DNA of 64,000 nucleotides from Boudabousia tangfeifanii (GTDB taxonomy: Bacteria > Actinomycetota > Actinomycetes > Actinomycetales > Actinomycetaceae), in NCBI RefSeq assembly GCF_001856685.1, contig NZ_CP017812.1:806001-870000 (forward strand). The letters are read 5' to 3'. Made by a program: the position numbers and the translations under genes. Below, piece by piece: positions 8,636-18,316 of this stretch (positions are counted from its first letter, which is position 1; each line of letters opens with the position of its first letter). The notes under the pieces were generated by a model. The model did no database searches. It was not told where the DNA came from and saw only the letters and a program-made list of their open reading frames with translations.

Positions 8636-9778
8636 ATGGCTTTCTATAAAGTTGCAGTGATCGGTGCTGGACAACTCGCTCGTATGATGACTCCAGCAGC
8701 AGAAGCACTCGATATTGAGCTTAGAGTTTTGGCCCAAAGTCAAGGTGAGTGTGCTACCAAAGTCATATGTAATACCGCCATTGGGTCGCCTAAAAGTGTG
8801 TCTGAAGTGGCGCAAATCTGCGATGGAGCCGATGTTCTAACTTTCGAACATGAGCATATCGGCTCTGATGTGCTTTCTCATTTTGGTAAGAAAATGTCGG
8901 TGCAACCTTCCGCAAGTGCTCTACTTTATGCCCAAGACAAATTGGCGTTGCGTCGTAAGTTAACTGAACTTGGACTTCCACAGCCAGCTTGGAAAGCATG
9001 CCACAATAACGAGGACGTGGCCCAGTTCCTTAGCGACCATGGTCCTGAAATCGTAATTAAAACGCCAACCGGTGGTTACGATGGAAAAGGTGTCAAGGTG
9101 ATCCGCGCTGCTGAGGAAATTGCGGATTGGTGGCAAGATCGTGAAGTACTATTAGCAGAAGAAAAAGTTCCGTTTACGATGGAAGTTGCCGCTCTCTTGG
9201 CTCGTCGCCCTAGTGGTGCAAGTGAGTCGTGGCCACTCGTGCAAACCATCCAAGCAAACGGAGTATGTCATACCGTAATAGCTCCTGCCCCAAGAATTAC
9301 CGAAGCCGTTCAAGAGGAAGCAAAAAAGGTTTCCCAAACCATCGCTAAGGAACTTGGAGTAACGGGGGTACTAGCAGTTGAAATGTTCGTATCTGAGGAA
9401 AACGGCAAGCAACGTGTACTTGTTAATGAACTGGCTATGAGGCCTCATAATAGCGGTCACTGGACTATGGACGGAGCCAATATCAGCCAATTCGAGCAAC
9501 ACTTGCGCGCGGTTCTGGATCTTCCTTTACAACCAGTGAAAACATTGGCACCTTTTACCGTGATGGTAAATATTTTGGGGACCGAGGACGGGCAAGAGCC
9601 AGCTTCTCGACTAGCGGCTGTCGCCAGTAAATGTCCAAATGCAAAAGTGCATCTATACGGTAAAGACGTAAAGCCAGGGCGAAAACTAGGACATGTCAAT
9701 GTCATTGGTAATGATCTAAAAATGATTAAAGCAGAAGCGGAAGAGGCCGTTGAAATTCTAAGAGGAGAAAAGCGATGA
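8636..9778 (+). CDS. purK: N5-carboxyaminoimidazole ribonucleotide synthase
   Basis: PurK uses ATP and bicarbonate to carboxylate aminoimidazole ribonucleotide in purine synthesis. The 380-residue protein has the nucleotide-fold start [12 protein letters not shown], the ATP-grasp loop [11 protein letters not shown] near 145-155 and the [13 protein letters not shown] block near residue 270. I chose ATG 8636 because GAAGGA lies six bases upstream; an in-frame TTG at 8630 would sit on that site. It overlaps purE by four bases (ATGA), and the PurE product neighbour confirms the role. Confidence 0.95.
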   Translation: MAFYKVAVIGAGQLARMMTPAAEALDIELRVLAQSQGECATKVICNTAIGSPKSVSEVAQICDGADVLTFEHEHIGSDVLSHFGKKMSVQPSASALLYAQDKLALRRKLTELGLPQPAWKACHNNEDVAQFLSDHGPEIVIKTPTGGYDGKGVKVIRAAEEIADWWQDREVLLAEEKVPFTMEVAALLARRPSGASESWPLVQTIQANGVCHTVIAPAPRITEAVQEEAKKVSQTIAKELGVTGVLAVEMFVSEENGKQRVLVNELAMRPHNSGHWTMDGANISQFEQHLRAVLDLPLQPVKTLAPFTVMVNILGTEDGQEPASRLAAVASKCPNAKVHLYGKDVKPGRKLGHVNVIGNDLKMIKAEAEEAVEILRGEKR

Positions 9779-10278
9779 AAGTAGCAATTGTGATGGGCTC
9801 AGATTCTGACTGGCCAACAATGAAAGCCGCAGCAGACGTGCTGACTGAATTCGGAGTTGATTTTACTGCGCAAGTCGTTTCTGCCCATAGAATGCCTGTT
9901 GAGATGATCGAATTTGGTCAGAATGCGGCGTCTGAAGGATATCAAGTCATTATTGCAGGTGCGGGAGGCGCCGCTCATCTTCCTGGTATGCTGGCGGCAG
10001 TTACGCCCCTTCCCGTGATTGGCGTTCCGGTTCCGCTCAAACATCTAGACGGAATGGATTCATTGTTATCTATCGTGCAGATGCCCGCTGGCGTCCCGGT
10101 GGCAACTGTTTCGATTGGTGGAGCTAAAAATGCAGGGCTTTTAGCCTTGCAGATTTTAGGAGCTGGAACTACCGAAGAAGCATTAAAGATCCGAGAAAAG
10201 ATGGTTGATTTCCAACAAGAGCTAAAGCAACTTGCTCAAGAAAAAGGTAAGAAGCTTCAGGCTGAACTAGGAAAATAA
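9775..10278 (+). CDS. purE: N5-carboxyaminoimidazole ribonucleotide mutase
   Basis: The 167-residue class I PurE moves the carboxyl group made by PurK to C4 of the imidazole, giving carboxyaminoimidazole ribonucleotide. The key blocks are GSDSDWPTM at the N-terminus, SAHRMP with the catalytic histidine near residue 40 and [11 protein letters not shown] near 61-72. AGGAG lies a few bases before its ATG inside the end of purK, and the four-base overlap suggests coupled translation. Length is normal for the family. Confidence 0.96.
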   Translation: MKVAIVMGSDSDWPTMKAAADVLTEFGVDFTAQVVSAHRMPVEMIEFGQNAASEGYQVIIAGAGGAAHLPGMLAAVTPLPVIGVPVPLKHLDGMDSLLSIVQMPAGVPVATVSIGGAKNAGLLALQILGAGTTEEALKIREKMVDFQQELKQLAQEKGKKLQAELGK

Positions 10279-10296
10279 CCTACAGAAAACCCGAAA

Positions 10297-10326
10297 TTGT
10301 GAGTTAGCCGATACAAGGAGTAGAAT
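10297..10326 (+). promoter_or_regulatory. galE promoter
   Basis: TTGTGA (10297-10302) and TAGAAT (10321-10326) are 18 bases apart. The -10 box ends seven bases before the galE ATG. AAGGAG lies just before the -10 but is too far from the ATG for normal spacing, so a leaderless transcript is likely. Confidence 0.6.
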
Positions 10327-10333
10327 ACTAAAC

Positions 10334-11323
10334 ATGAGTATTTTAGTTGCTGGAGGCGCCGGATATATTGGCGCCCACGTCGTTCGTCTATTGCAAGAAC
10401 GCGGAGAAAAAGTTGTTGTTGTTGATGATCTTAGCTATGGCAGCAAAGATCGTATCGGAGATGCCCATCTGGTACAGCTCGATGTCGCTAGCGCTGATGC
10501 AGTTGCAGAGCTAACCAAACAGATGAAAGAGCATGAAGTCACAGGTGTTATCCATTTTGCTGCTCGTAAGCAGGTCGGTGAATCGATGGAAAAACCCATG
10601 TGGTACTACCAGCAGAATGTTGGTGGCTTGGCCAACATGCTTCTAGCGATGGAAGAAGCCGGCGTCAAGCAGATGATTTTCTCTTCTTCCGCCGCCGTTT
10701 ACGGGATGCCGCCGGTAGAGGTAGTTAGCGAAGATGTCGTTAAGCAGCCGATCAATCCCTATGGTGAAACGAAGCTGATCGGCGAATGGATGATGGCGGA
10801 TTGTGAACGCGCATGGGGGCTACGTTGGGCTGGCCTACGTTATTTTAACGTCGCTGGCGCAGGCTGGGACGACCTCGGCGATCCCGCCACCTTAAACCTA
10901 ATTCCAATGGTGCTAGACCGACTTGCAAAGGGTGATAGCCCCAAGATCTTCGGTACCGATTACCCCACCCCAGATGGTACCTGCATCCGTGACTACATCC
11001 ACGTGCTAGATCTGGCAAAGGCTCATCTAGCCGCCCTCGATTATCTCTCCTCTGATGGCGAGATGGAACACCACGTTTTCAACGTCGGTACTGGACAGGG
11101 TAACTCGGTGAAGGAAGTTATTGACCAGATTGCTAAGACCACTGGCCTTGATTTCGAATCTGAAGTTCTTGCCCGTCGGGCAGGCGATCCGCCTCAGTTG
11201 ATCGGTGATCCTTCCCGCATTGCGGTCGATCTTGGCTGGAAGGCACAGCACTATCTGCCAGAAATCATTGAATCTGCTTGGAGTGCTTGGCAAGCAGGAC
11301 CACGTCGCATTGAAGGCGTCTAA
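10334..11323 (+). CDS. galE: UDP-glucose 4-epimerase
   Basis: This 329-residue short-chain dehydrogenase-type epimerase interconverts UDP-glucose and UDP-galactose with bound NAD. It shows the N-terminal GGAGYIGAH loop, the catalytic SSSAAVYG serine region, the YGETK catalytic Tyr/Lys pair near 150-154 and the RYFNVAGA block. UDP-galactose from this enzyme is the substrate of Glf at 31.6 kb, which links it to the galactofuranose module. It has its own promoter and a strong hairpin behind it, so it is a single-gene unit. Confidence 0.92.
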   Translation: MSILVAGGAGYIGAHVVRLLQERGEKVVVVDDLSYGSKDRIGDAHLVQLDVASADAVAELTKQMKEHEVTGVIHFAARKQVGESMEKPMWYYQQNVGGLANMLLAMEEAGVKQMIFSSSAAVYGMPPVEVVSEDVVKQPINPYGETKLIGEWMMADCERAWGLRWAGLRYFNVAGAGWDDLGDPATLNLIPMVLDRLAKGDSPKIFGTDYPTPDGTCIRDYIHVLDLAKAHLAALDYLSSDGEMEHHVFNVGTGQGNSVKEVIDQIAKTTGLDFESEVLARRAGDPPQLIGDPSRIAVDLGWKAQHYLPEIIESAWSAWQAGPRRIEGV

Positions 11324-11337
11324 TTCCTCATAGATAA

Positions 11338-11384
11338 CAGTGATTCGGGGCGGGATACTCACAGTATCCCGCCCCGAATCACTG
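11338..11384. terminator. Strong terminator hairpin behind galE
   Basis: A perfect 22-bp stem begins CAGTGATTCGGGG and closes a three-base CAC loop. There is no T run on either side. It probably ends galE transcription and may block leftward reading from the LCP operon. Confidence 0.85.
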
Positions 11385-11563
11385 TCTCCAAAGTAGACAG
11401 TCTAACCAAGTATCCTCGATCATCATCTTATAGTTGCGTTTGTTGGCTTCCACATCCCGTCGGTATATGAAAAGGAAATAAACATTAACGCAATCAGAGG
11501 TAGTGAAGTTAAAAGAAATATCGCCTTCAGGCCTCTAGTATTCGATGAGCGAATGAGATTATT

Positions 11564-12970
11564 TTATTCGTTACCTGTAAGCCGATTAAAATCTTCAGGC
11601 TTAATCTCACCCTTCATCACTCGATTGAAGAAAACCGGAGCTTCCTTGGGATCGAGTAACACTGATGAGCCATGCCCGCCACGATAGTCAAGATCCTTAA
11701 TGGGTGGAATCCCGCTCAACTTATCTTTGGATGCTGAGCGATAAGACAATGCCATTTTCATCAGATCGACTAAAGAAGTATTTCGATCAACTTCAAGCGA
11801 GCCAGTGGCAGCTCGTACTAGCGCTAACTGCTTCCCTGGATTGAGAATAGTTCCTGCACTAGTCGCTTTCTGTACAATTTTAGACAGTACTTGACGCTGA
11901 CGATCTTGCCTGCCAAGATCACCACGGGGATCACCATAGCGCATGCGAGAGAACGCCAAAGCAGTTTTGCCGTCAACTTGATGACAACCCTTCTGCCAAA
12001 CAAGTTCAGAACGCTCGTCATTCACATCAAAATCTAAACAAAGCTCGACTCCACCAAGTGCATCTACGATTTGAGAGACCGCACCCATACGAACTAGCAC
12101 AAAGTGATTTACTTGAAGCCCAGTTAAATTCTCTACCGTTTGGGTTAACAATGGAGCACCGCCAAAAGAGTAGGCAGCATTTAGTTTATTATTACCATTG
12201 TCAGGAATTTCAACGAAAGAGTCTCGTGGCAAGGAAACCACTTGGGATGTATCGTTGGCGGCTTTATGAACCAGCATCATTGAGTCTGTACGACCGCCCT
12301 CGGTCCCATCATCACTAACCCCACCTTTATCTCCACGCGCATCTGAACCTGCGATTAAGAAGGTATCCCCAGTGTCGTAATTGGTTGAAACTCCAGCATC
12401 GATTCGTTTTAAACCATTACTCGCAGTGATAAAAAGGAAGATTCCCCAAAGTACTATCAATACAATCAATAGCAGAAAGAATCCACCCAAATACCACGCG
12501 GGTTTTTTACCAGCAGATTTCTTGGGGATATTAATGCCTGCGACAGGAGTCTTCGGCTCAGGAGAAAACGTAGGTTGTTCGCTTATTTCTGGGCGAGTGG
12601 TGGTTGGTCGTTGGCTTTGATGGCTCGCAACAACTCTAGGAGCTTTGGACGCAGAAACTACCGAGGGAGAATGATAGCTCTTGGTGGACTCAACCTTGCG
12701 AGGTGCCTGACTCTGGATTGATTCTGCCTCAGCACGTCCCTCAGGTCGCTGAACAGAGGTAATCCGAGATGACGGATCAGGATTGGCCGGTACGTTTGAA
12801 GACGATGGCTTTGGGGAGTAATGCCTTTCACCATAATTCTGAGGTGTCTTGGGATCACTTGATGAGGTGAAGGGCTTTCCTTGAGCTTTGGCAGGTTTAG
12901 TAGTCTTTCCATGCGGACGAGGGCGACGCCCTGCCGGTTGGAATGATGGGATATTTTCCTGCTGCGGCAT
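11564..12970 (-). CDS. LCP-family glycopolymer ligase with long N-terminal extension
   Basis: This 468-residue protein belongs to the LytR-CpsA-Psr family, which moves undecaprenyl-linked glycopolymers onto peptidoglycan outside the membrane. The first 155 residues are cytoplasmic, disordered and rich in Pro, Ser, Lys and Arg. One membrane segment follows at about 158-182. The LCP domain starts at IAGSDARG and contains GRTDSMML, VSLPRDSFVEIP and the FSRMRYGDPRGDLGRQDRQ block with its conserved Arg and Asp. It is two bases behind another LCP gene. The long tail could be a kinase or protein-interaction target, but this is speculation. Confidence 0.9.
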   Translation of the reverse strand: MPQQENIPSFQPAGRRPRPHGKTTKPAKAQGKPFTSSSDPKTPQNYGERHYSPKPSSSNVPANPDPSSRITSVQRPEGRAEAESIQSQAPRKVESTKSYHSPSVVSASKAPRVVASHQSQRPTTTRPEISEQPTFSPEPKTPVAGINIPKKSAGKKPAWYLGGFFLLLIVLIVLWGIFLFITASNGLKRIDAGVSTNYDTGDTFLIAGSDARGDKGGVSDDGTEGGRTDSMMLVHKAANDTSQVVSLPRDSFVEIPDNGNNKLNAAYSFGGAPLLTQTVENLTGLQVNHFVLVRMGAVSQIVDALGGVELCLDFDVNDERSELVWQKGCHQVDGKTALAFSRMRYGDPRGDLGRQDRQRQVLSKIVQKATSAGTILNPGKQLALVRAATGSLEVDRNTSLVDLMKMALSYRSASKDKLSGIPPIKDLDYRGGHGSSVLLDPKEAPVFFNRVMKGEIKPEDFNRLTGNE

Positions 12971-12972
12971 TA

Positions 12973-14169
12973 CTACTCCTGGGTTGGGGCTAGATTATTG
13001 TCCGGAGAGGGAGAAGGCTCTGGTGATGGCTCATGGAATTCGATGGTATCTCGAACAATACCCTCGGCATCTTTTCGCTCAAATCCATCAGGTAATGGTT
13101 CATCTTTATCCAAAGCGTCCCACATCAATTCAGCTTTAGATGTTAATAATACGCGGTTGGGATCCGCGGGATCGATAGTCCAAGGTGCGGTGGCGAAAAC
13201 AATATTGTGGCGATCAATTCCAGACAATGAATTTCCTAGCCCCATCAGAGTACTGACCGACCCTAGTCGACGTGACATGTTGGCATTTTTCAATGCTTCC
13301 TTAGCAAAGGATACCTGGGTCCAAAGTGCTTCATCTAAAGCCGTTGTCACGAGCCTACCAACCAACTGTTGTTGCCGACCGATACGAGAAGTGTCCGAAC
13401 CATCTGAATTGGTAACATGTCGAGCACGAGCGAAGTGAGCAGCGGTTAAACCGTCCATTAGCATGCAGCCTGGACCGACATCTAGGCCAGTGTAGTGTGG
13501 ATCGGCATAGTGGGCGTCGAGACACATCTCAACTCCTCCCAAGGCATCCACCATGCCACGGAAACCAGCAAAGTTGACTACGACGAAGTCGTCAATTGTA
13601 AGACCAGTGAGCTGTTGGACCGTATTGATTGTGCAAGCAGCTGCTGAGCCAATATCGCCGTGCGCTCCACCTCTAGAAAAGGCGGCATTAAACATGCCTC
13701 TAGTAGCAGGAGCAACAGTTCCATCCGAACGAGGACAGCGCGGTATGCGGACAATAGTGTCACGTGGGATGGAGATCATCTCGACTCGGCTACGATCTGC
13801 ACTGACATGCATCAAGATGTTGGTGTCAGCTCTCATCCCTTCACCAGAATCACCTTCACGGATTTTGCCGTCCTCGTCAACATTATCTCGACCCATTAAG
13901 AGAATATTGATAGCTCTGCCATCGTAAGAGTCAGGCGGAAGCGGTTCATTTGTTTCCCGCGGTAACGGAGTTACTAGTTTATGAGTTTCAACTACGCTTT
14001 TTTCGATGGCAATTGAAAGATCATTAACGGTGAAGGCTGCGGCAGTACCCGAAGCTAGTAGTCCACTAACGGCTACTAAGGTAGCCAGACGAACCCACGG
14101 GAAAAGTGGGCGACGACGTGATCTATGCTTGGCGATACGTCTCGTTTTTGAGCGTGGAAGGTACTGCAC
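12973..14169 (-). CDS. LCP-family glycopolymer ligase
   Basis: The 398-residue LCP protein has a short basic cytoplasmic start, a membrane segment near residues 25-48 and an extracellular LCP domain from about 88. Landmarks are LLMGRDNV, RADTNILMHV, ISIPRDTIVRIP and the HFARARHV and DTSRIGRQQQLV stretches carrying the pyrophosphate-binding arginines. It probably attaches a glycan made by this locus to the wall. Start is GTG at 14169 with TAAAGT eight bases upstream and no Shine-Dalgarno, so an own leaderless promoter is possible. Two adjacent LCP genes would suit two glycans or partly redundant enzymes. Confidence 0.9.
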   Translation of the reverse strand: MQYLPRSKTRRIAKHRSRRRPLFPWVRLATLVAVSGLLASGTAAAFTVNDLSIAIEKSVVETHKLVTPLPRETNEPLPPDSYDGRAINILLMGRDNVDEDGKIREGDSGEGMRADTNILMHVSADRSRVEMISIPRDTIVRIPRCPRSDGTVAPATRGMFNAAFSRGGAHGDIGSAAACTINTVQQLTGLTIDDFVVVNFAGFRGMVDALGGVEMCLDAHYADPHYTGLDVGPGCMLMDGLTAAHFARARHVTNSDGSDTSRIGRQQQLVGRLVTTALDEALWTQVSFAKEALKNANMSRRLGSVSTLMGLGNSLSGIDRHNIVFATAPWTIDPADPNRVLLTSKAELMWDALDKDEPLPDGFERKDAEGIVRDTIEFHEPSPEPSPSPDNNLAPTQE

Positions 14170-14221
14170 AGTGTTCTACTTTAGCAAGCGAATTGAAAAA
14201 TGCGGTAAATGACTCGAAAAA

Positions 14222-14644
14222 TTATTTATCTGACTTAGGCAAACCAAATGGAGCTTCGTTGCCGGCAGGGGCGTCATCGGGAATTTCTAAAGAATTGAAA
14301 GCAACTTGGCGAGCTAGTTGGGTAAGTCGCGCTTCAGTAGCTAGAGTACGTCGGTAGCTTGTAGCTAGATTAGTAAAGAAAGCGATGACAAGGAGATATA
14401 GCACTAAATCCGTGCCACGTCCGACGCCTAGGAAGTATGCAAGATATGACAACAAACTGGGCCAAAGTACGGTGATAACAGCAAAAATCAAGAAGCTGAA
14501 CAGCGCAAGACGCCTTATGGCGAGAGTTCTTTCGCCACCTTGAGAACGCAAGGTAAAATACGCGACGATTAATATGCCAATAATCAGGACGACCTTAATT
14601 GCCAGCTGATCGCCAGTGAGACTCATAGTTGATAAAGCTTGCAT
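14222..14644 (-). CDS. DUF2304 small membrane protein
   Basis: The 140-residue protein has three hydrophobic segments (about 10-30, 45-64 and 70-92) followed by a charged, mostly helical tail. This is the layout of DUF2304 proteins, which are usually encoded beside a dolichyl-phosphate-mannose-synthase-like glycosyltransferase. That neighbour lies four bases upstream here. A membrane-anchoring or flipping role for the partner's lipid-linked sugar is plausible but unproven. Confidence 0.75.
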   Translation of the reverse strand: MQALSTMSLTGDQLAIKVVLIIGILIVAYFTLRSQGGERTLAIRRLALFSFLIFAVITVLWPSLLSYLAYFLGVGRGTDLVLYLLVIAFFTNLATSYRRTLATEARLTQLARQVAFNSLEIPDDAPAGNEAPFGLPKSDK

Positions 14645-14648
14645 TGAT

Positions 14649-15326
14649 CTACCTAATAACCAAATCGACGAGAATATTAATAGAGTTTAATAACGATTGT
14701 CCTTTGGCTCGGGAATAGTCGGTATAACGAATATGAACCGGAGCTTCAGCGTAGGGTAGCTTTGTGGCGGCTAACTGTCCCATGATTTCTGAAGCATGTG
14801 CCATTCGGTTTTGAGTTAGGTTTACTGCTTGCGCTGCGTCTCTACGAAGCAGGCGAAGACCATTGTGGGCATCAGAGAGCTTCAATCCGGTACGGTATCT
14901 AGATAAATAAGCCACCGCTTGTAAGGTAATCCGCTTTAACCACCCAGATTCAATTGGGGTGCCCATAAATCTTGAACCAAAAACGATCCCTAGATCATTT
15001 GCCTCTGCCAACGTATGCATTGCCCGTGCGTCTTCGGGTTGATGCTGGCCATCGGCGTCAAAAGTGATTAGATATTTAGCCGATGTCTGCTTAAGAACAA
15101 AATCGATACCTGTCTGCAGAGAAGCACCTTGCCCAAGATTTACCGGGTGCTTCAATACGTAGGCCCCAGCGGCTAAAGCCTGAGCTGCGGAATCGTCCTT
15201 AGAGCCATCATCAACACAAAGAATAAAAGGGAAAATTTTCTTTGCTTGTTGAATTACGTCAGCGATGACTTCGCCCTCGTTGTACAACGGGACGACAAGC
15301 CAAGTATCGGTGATCGTTTCTTTCAT
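14649..15326 (-). CDS. Family 2 glycosyltransferase, dolichyl-phosphate-mannose-synthase type
   Basis: This 225-residue GT-A enzyme has VVPLYNEGEVI at the start, VDDGSKDDS near residue 40, the metal-binding DAD in FDADGQHQPED near 90 and a GSRF block. It resembles enzymes that move a sugar from a nucleotide donor to polyprenyl phosphate on the cytoplasmic face. It lacks a C-terminal membrane domain; the DUF2304 protein next in the operon may supply one. It heads a leftward operon that continues into the two LCP genes, so the lipid-linked sugar may feed wall glycan decoration. The sugar is unknown. Confidence 0.85.
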   Translation of the reverse strand: MKETITDTWLVVPLYNEGEVIADVIQQAKKIFPFILCVDDGSKDDSAAQALAAGAYVLKHPVNLGQGASLQTGIDFVLKQTSAKYLITFDADGQHQPEDARAMHTLAEANDLGIVFGSRFMGTPIESGWLKRITLQAVAYLSRYRTGLKLSDAHNGLRLLRRDAAQAVNLTQNRMAHASEIMGQLAATKLPYAEAPVHIRYTDYSRAKGQSLLNSINILVDLVIR

Positions 15327-15457
15327 GGGGCTAATTGTCTCAAAAAAGTTGAGAATATTACTGATTTAAAGCTGTGACATTGCCGAATTCGTCAATGAAA
15401 AGTATTCATTGTGTGCTACGTCATTAAAAGTGGGGGAGTAGGTAGGTCAAAGAGACC

Positions 15458-15485
15458 TTGAAAATGTGTTCTGGCTTGCTATTAT
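15458..15485 (+). promoter_or_regulatory. Promoter of the diacetamido-sugar operon
   Basis: TTGAAA (15458-15463) and TATTAT (15480-15485) are 16 bases apart. The predicted start leaves a leader of about 28 bases before the acetyltransferase gene. Confidence 0.55.
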
Positions 15486-15520
15486 GGCTACATAAAACAT
15501 CTATAGAAAGTTGATGCGTG

Positions 15521-16123
15521 ATGCCACGGATTGTTGATAGTGCTGAGGTTTCGGATGAAGCCAAAGTCGGTGAAGGAAGCTCTATTTGGCATTTAGCGCA
15601 GGTGCGTGAAGGTGCTGTGCTAGGTGAGAACTGCATTGTTGGTCGGGGAGCCTATATTGGTTCTGGTGTTCAAGTTGGAGATAACTGTAAAATCCAAAAC
15701 TATGCTTTGGTTTATGAACCTGCCGTTTTAGGACATGGGGTTTTTATTGGACCAGCTGTAGTACTGACAAATGATCACTTTCCTCGGGCAGTTAATCCTG
15801 ATGGTTCTATTAAATCAGCTCATGATTGGGAACCCGTAGGTGTTGAAATTGCTGAGGGGGCGGCAATTGGAGCTCGTGCCACTTGTGTTGCGCCGGTGAA
15901 AATCGGCCGATGGGCTACAGTTGCTGCCGGCGCTGTAGTAGTTAAAGATGTTCCAGACTTTGCCTTGGTTGCTGGTGTTCCAGCGCGTCAGATTGGTTGG
16001 GTTGGAAAGTCCGGCGTTAAACTTGAACAGGTGGCGGATGAAGTTCGCGACCTGTGGCGTTGTCCGCAATCGGGTGCGCTATATGAAGTCGTTGAAAACG
16101 AACTGAAAGAGGTTGAAAACTAA
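15521..16123 (+). CDS. WbpD/WlbB-type UDP-amino-sugar N-acetyltransferase
   Basis: The 200-residue protein is a left-handed beta helix made of hexapeptide repeats over about residues 10-150. Family landmarks are SSIWHLAQVREGA near 20, IQNYALVYEPA near 65, the LTNDHFPRA loop near 85 and the closing VAGVPARQIGWVG. WbpD/WlbB enzymes acetylate the 3-amino group of UDP-2-acetamido-3-amino-glucuronate using acetyl-CoA. The next two genes encode the two preceding steps, which strengthens the call. ATG 15521 is used; GTG 15518 directly before it is also possible, with AAAG seven bases upstream. A short C-terminal extension of about 35 residues is present. Confidence 0.86.
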   Translation: MPRIVDSAEVSDEAKVGEGSSIWHLAQVREGAVLGENCIVGRGAYIGSGVQVGDNCKIQNYALVYEPAVLGHGVFIGPAVVLTNDHFPRAVNPDGSIKSAHDWEPVGVEIAEGAAIGARATCVAPVKIGRWATVAAGAVVVKDVPDFALVAGVPARQIGWVGKSGVKLEQVADEVRDLWRCPQSGALYEVVENELKEVEN

Positions 16124-17226
16124 TGACTCGTGAACTTATCCCGGCTGCTAAGCCGATTATTGGTGATGAGGAACGTGCCGCAGTAGACGAGGTATTGCGT
16201 TCTGGAATGGTCGCACAAGGACCTCAGGTTAAGGCTTTTGAAGAAGAATTCTCGGAGCACTTTGTATCCGGTCGGGAATGCGTGGCAGTAAACTCTGGAA
16301 CCTCCGGATTGCACTTGGGGCTTTTGGCCGCCGGCATTGGTGCTGGTGACGAAGTTATTGTTCCTTCTTTCACTTTCGCAGCTACTGGCAACTCGGTTGC
16401 ACTAACTGGTGCGAAGCCGGTGTTTGCTGATATTGAACTTGATTACTTCTGCCTTGATCCAAAGAGCGTTGAGGCGTCGATTACCGACAAGACTAAGGCG
16501 ATCATGCCGGTGCATCTATATGGTCACCCAGCTGCGATGGATCAGTTGCGAGAATTGGCTGATAAGCATGGTTTGATGTTGTTCGAAGATGCTGCACAGG
16601 CGCATGGGGCTTCGCTTCATGGCACGCCAGTAGGTGCTTTCGGTACCTTCGCAATGTTCAGTTTGTACCCAACTAAGAACATGACCAGTGGTGAAGGTGG
16701 CATGGTTTCTTGTGTTGATAGTGAGGTAGCTCGTCGAGTTCGTTTGCTTCGTAATCAGGGTATGGAACGTCAGTACGCAAATGAGCTTGTTGGTCTTAAC
16801 AACCGTATGACTGATATTCACGCGGCAATTGGTCGTGTACAGCTGACTAAGGTTGATGCATGGACAAAGCAGCGTCAGGAAAATGCTGCATTCCTAAATG
16901 CCAACCTAGAAGGTGTTATCACTCCTAAGGTGGCAGAGGGCGCTACTCACGTTTACCACCAGTACACTATTCGCGTTGAAGCTGGTGACCGTGACGAGTT
17001 TGTCCGTCGTTTGCGCGAAGAATACCAGGTCGGTTCCGGTGTTTACTACCCAATTCCAAACCACCGTCTAGAGTCTTTGGCTCCTTATGCCCCAGGATTA
17101 GACCTACCAGTAACCGAAGAAGCTGCTAAGACTGTGATTTCGTTGCCAGTGCATCCTTCATTGTCCCAAGCTGATCTTGAGCGTATCGTTGAAGGGGTAA
17201 ACGCCCTCGCTAAGGCAGGTGCATGA
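16123..17226 (+). CDS. DegT/DnrJ/EryC1 aminotransferase, WbpE-like
   Basis: This 367-residue PLP sugar aminotransferase has AVNSGTSGLHLGL near 55-67, PSFTFAATGNS near 81-91, EDAAQAHGA near 155 and the cofactor lysine K185 in LYPTKNMTSGEGG. In the WbpE reaction it would place an amino group at C3 of the 3-keto uronic acid nucleotide. The start ATG overlaps the acetyltransferase stop by one base (TAATG). The sugar is inferred from the acetyltransferase and dehydrogenase neighbours; DegT enzymes act on several keto-sugars. Confidence 0.87.
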   Translation: MTRELIPAAKPIIGDEERAAVDEVLRSGMVAQGPQVKAFEEEFSEHFVSGRECVAVNSGTSGLHLGLLAAGIGAGDEVIVPSFTFAATGNSVALTGAKPVFADIELDYFCLDPKSVEASITDKTKAIMPVHLYGHPAAMDQLRELADKHGLMLFEDAAQAHGASLHGTPVGAFGTFAMFSLYPTKNMTSGEGGMVSCVDSEVARRVRLLRNQGMERQYANELVGLNNRMTDIHAAIGRVQLTKVDAWTKQRQENAAFLNANLEGVITPKVAEGATHVYHQYTIRVEAGDRDEFVRRLREEYQVGSGVYYPIPNHRLESLAPYAPGLDLPVTEEAAKTVISLPVHPSLSQADLERIVEGVNALAKAGA

Positions 17227-17230
17227 TCAC

Positions 17231-18220
17231 ATGGCTAACTTACGAGTTGGTTTGATTGGCCTAGGTTCGATGGGCCGTCATCACGCTAGAGTTATCCGTG
17301 AGACTGAAGGGATGGATCTGGTCGCAGTTGCTGATCCAGCTGGTGATAAGTTCGGAGTTGCCGGAGAGCTAGAAGTTCTTCCAGATGTCCAAGCATTGAT
17401 TAAAGCTGGTTTGGATGCTGCTATGGTGGCCGTTCCTACTATTTACCATGAAGAAACCGCTTTAGCTCTTGCTGAAGCTGGCGTGCATACCATGGTGGAG
17501 AAGCCGATTGCCGCTGATGTTGAAAGTGGCGAGCGAGTAGCTCAAGCTTTTGAAAAGGCTGGGCTAGTTGGTGCCGTTGGTTATGTCGAACGTTGCAATC
17601 CTGCTCTTTTGGAGATGCGTAAGCGAATTGCAGCCGGTGAACTTGGCAAGGTTTATCAGATCGCCACTCGTCGTCAGTCTCCTTTCCCTGCACGTATTTC
17701 TGATGTCGGCGTAGTGAAAGACTTAGCTACCCATGATGTTGATCTTTGTGCCTGGGTTGCCGGTTCTGACTACGCAGCAGTGAGCGCTCAAACTGCATTC
17801 CGTTCTGGACGTGAGCATGAAGACATGGTGACAGTATCCGGCCGGATGAAGAATGGAGTGCTCGTTTCTAACTTAGTTAACTGGCTAACTCCATTTAAAG
17901 ATCGGACAACTATTGTCACTGGTGAAGCAGGTGCATTCGTGGCAGATACCGCAATGGGAGATCTAACTTTCTACCGGAATGGTTCAATCCCTTGTGAATG
18001 GAGTCAGATTGCTGCTTTCCGGGGCGTTAGCGAAGGCGAAGTTACTCGTTTCGCTTTGAATAAACGCGAACCGCTGAAGGTGGAACAGGAAAACTTCCGT
18101 GACGCGATTTTGGGCGTACGACAAGACCATGTTTCCATGACCGAAGGCGTGCAAACGCTAAAGGTAGTCGAAGCGATTCTAAAATCTGCTGAAGATGGGG
18201 GCAACCTAGTCAGCCTCTAA
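17231..18220 (+). CDS. Gfo/Idh/MocA sugar-nucleotide 3-dehydrogenase, WbpB-like
   Basis: The 329-residue oxidoreductase has an N-terminal NAD fold (VGLIGLGSMGRHHARV), the VEKPIA block with the active-site lysine near residue 90 and a VKDLATHDVDL block with His and Asp of the active site near 165-175. WbpB-type enzymes oxidise C3 of UDP-GlcNAc-uronate for the following aminotransferase. I chose ATG 17231; an in-frame GTG at 17219 would overlap the previous gene. A hairpin directly behind the gene ends the three-gene operon. Confidence 0.85.
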   Translation: MANLRVGLIGLGSMGRHHARVIRETEGMDLVAVADPAGDKFGVAGELEVLPDVQALIKAGLDAAMVAVPTIYHEETALALAEAGVHTMVEKPIAADVESGERVAQAFEKAGLVGAVGYVERCNPALLEMRKRIAAGELGKVYQIATRRQSPFPARISDVGVVKDLATHDVDLCAWVAGSDYAAVSAQTAFRSGREHEDMVTVSGRMKNGVLVSNLVNWLTPFKDRTTIVTGEAGAFVADTAMGDLTFYRNGSIPCEWSQIAAFRGVSEGEVTRFALNKREPLKVEQENFRDAILGVRQDHVSMTEGVQTLKVVEAILKSAEDGGNLVSL

Positions 18221-18237
18221 CGACTAAACATAAGGTT

Positions 18238-18274
18238 TTTCTGGTGAGAATGACTTAGTCATTCTCACCAGAAA
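18238..18274. terminator. Bidirectional terminator hairpin
   Basis: A perfect 17-bp stem beginning TTTCTGGTGAGAATGAC closes a TTA loop. On the plus strand it is followed by TTTATT. It lies between the convergent dehydrogenase and glycosyltransferase genes. Confidence 0.85.
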
Positions 18275-18316
18275 TTTATTCCCTTAAATATTAGTTTTGG
18301 TCCTAGCCTGTTTTGG

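Noticed and set aside
12998..13438. Plus-strand open frame of 146 codons antisense to an LCP gene
   Set aside because: It is rich in Ser, Ala and Arg without family features and lies wholly against a well-supported LCP coding sequence; a shadow frame.
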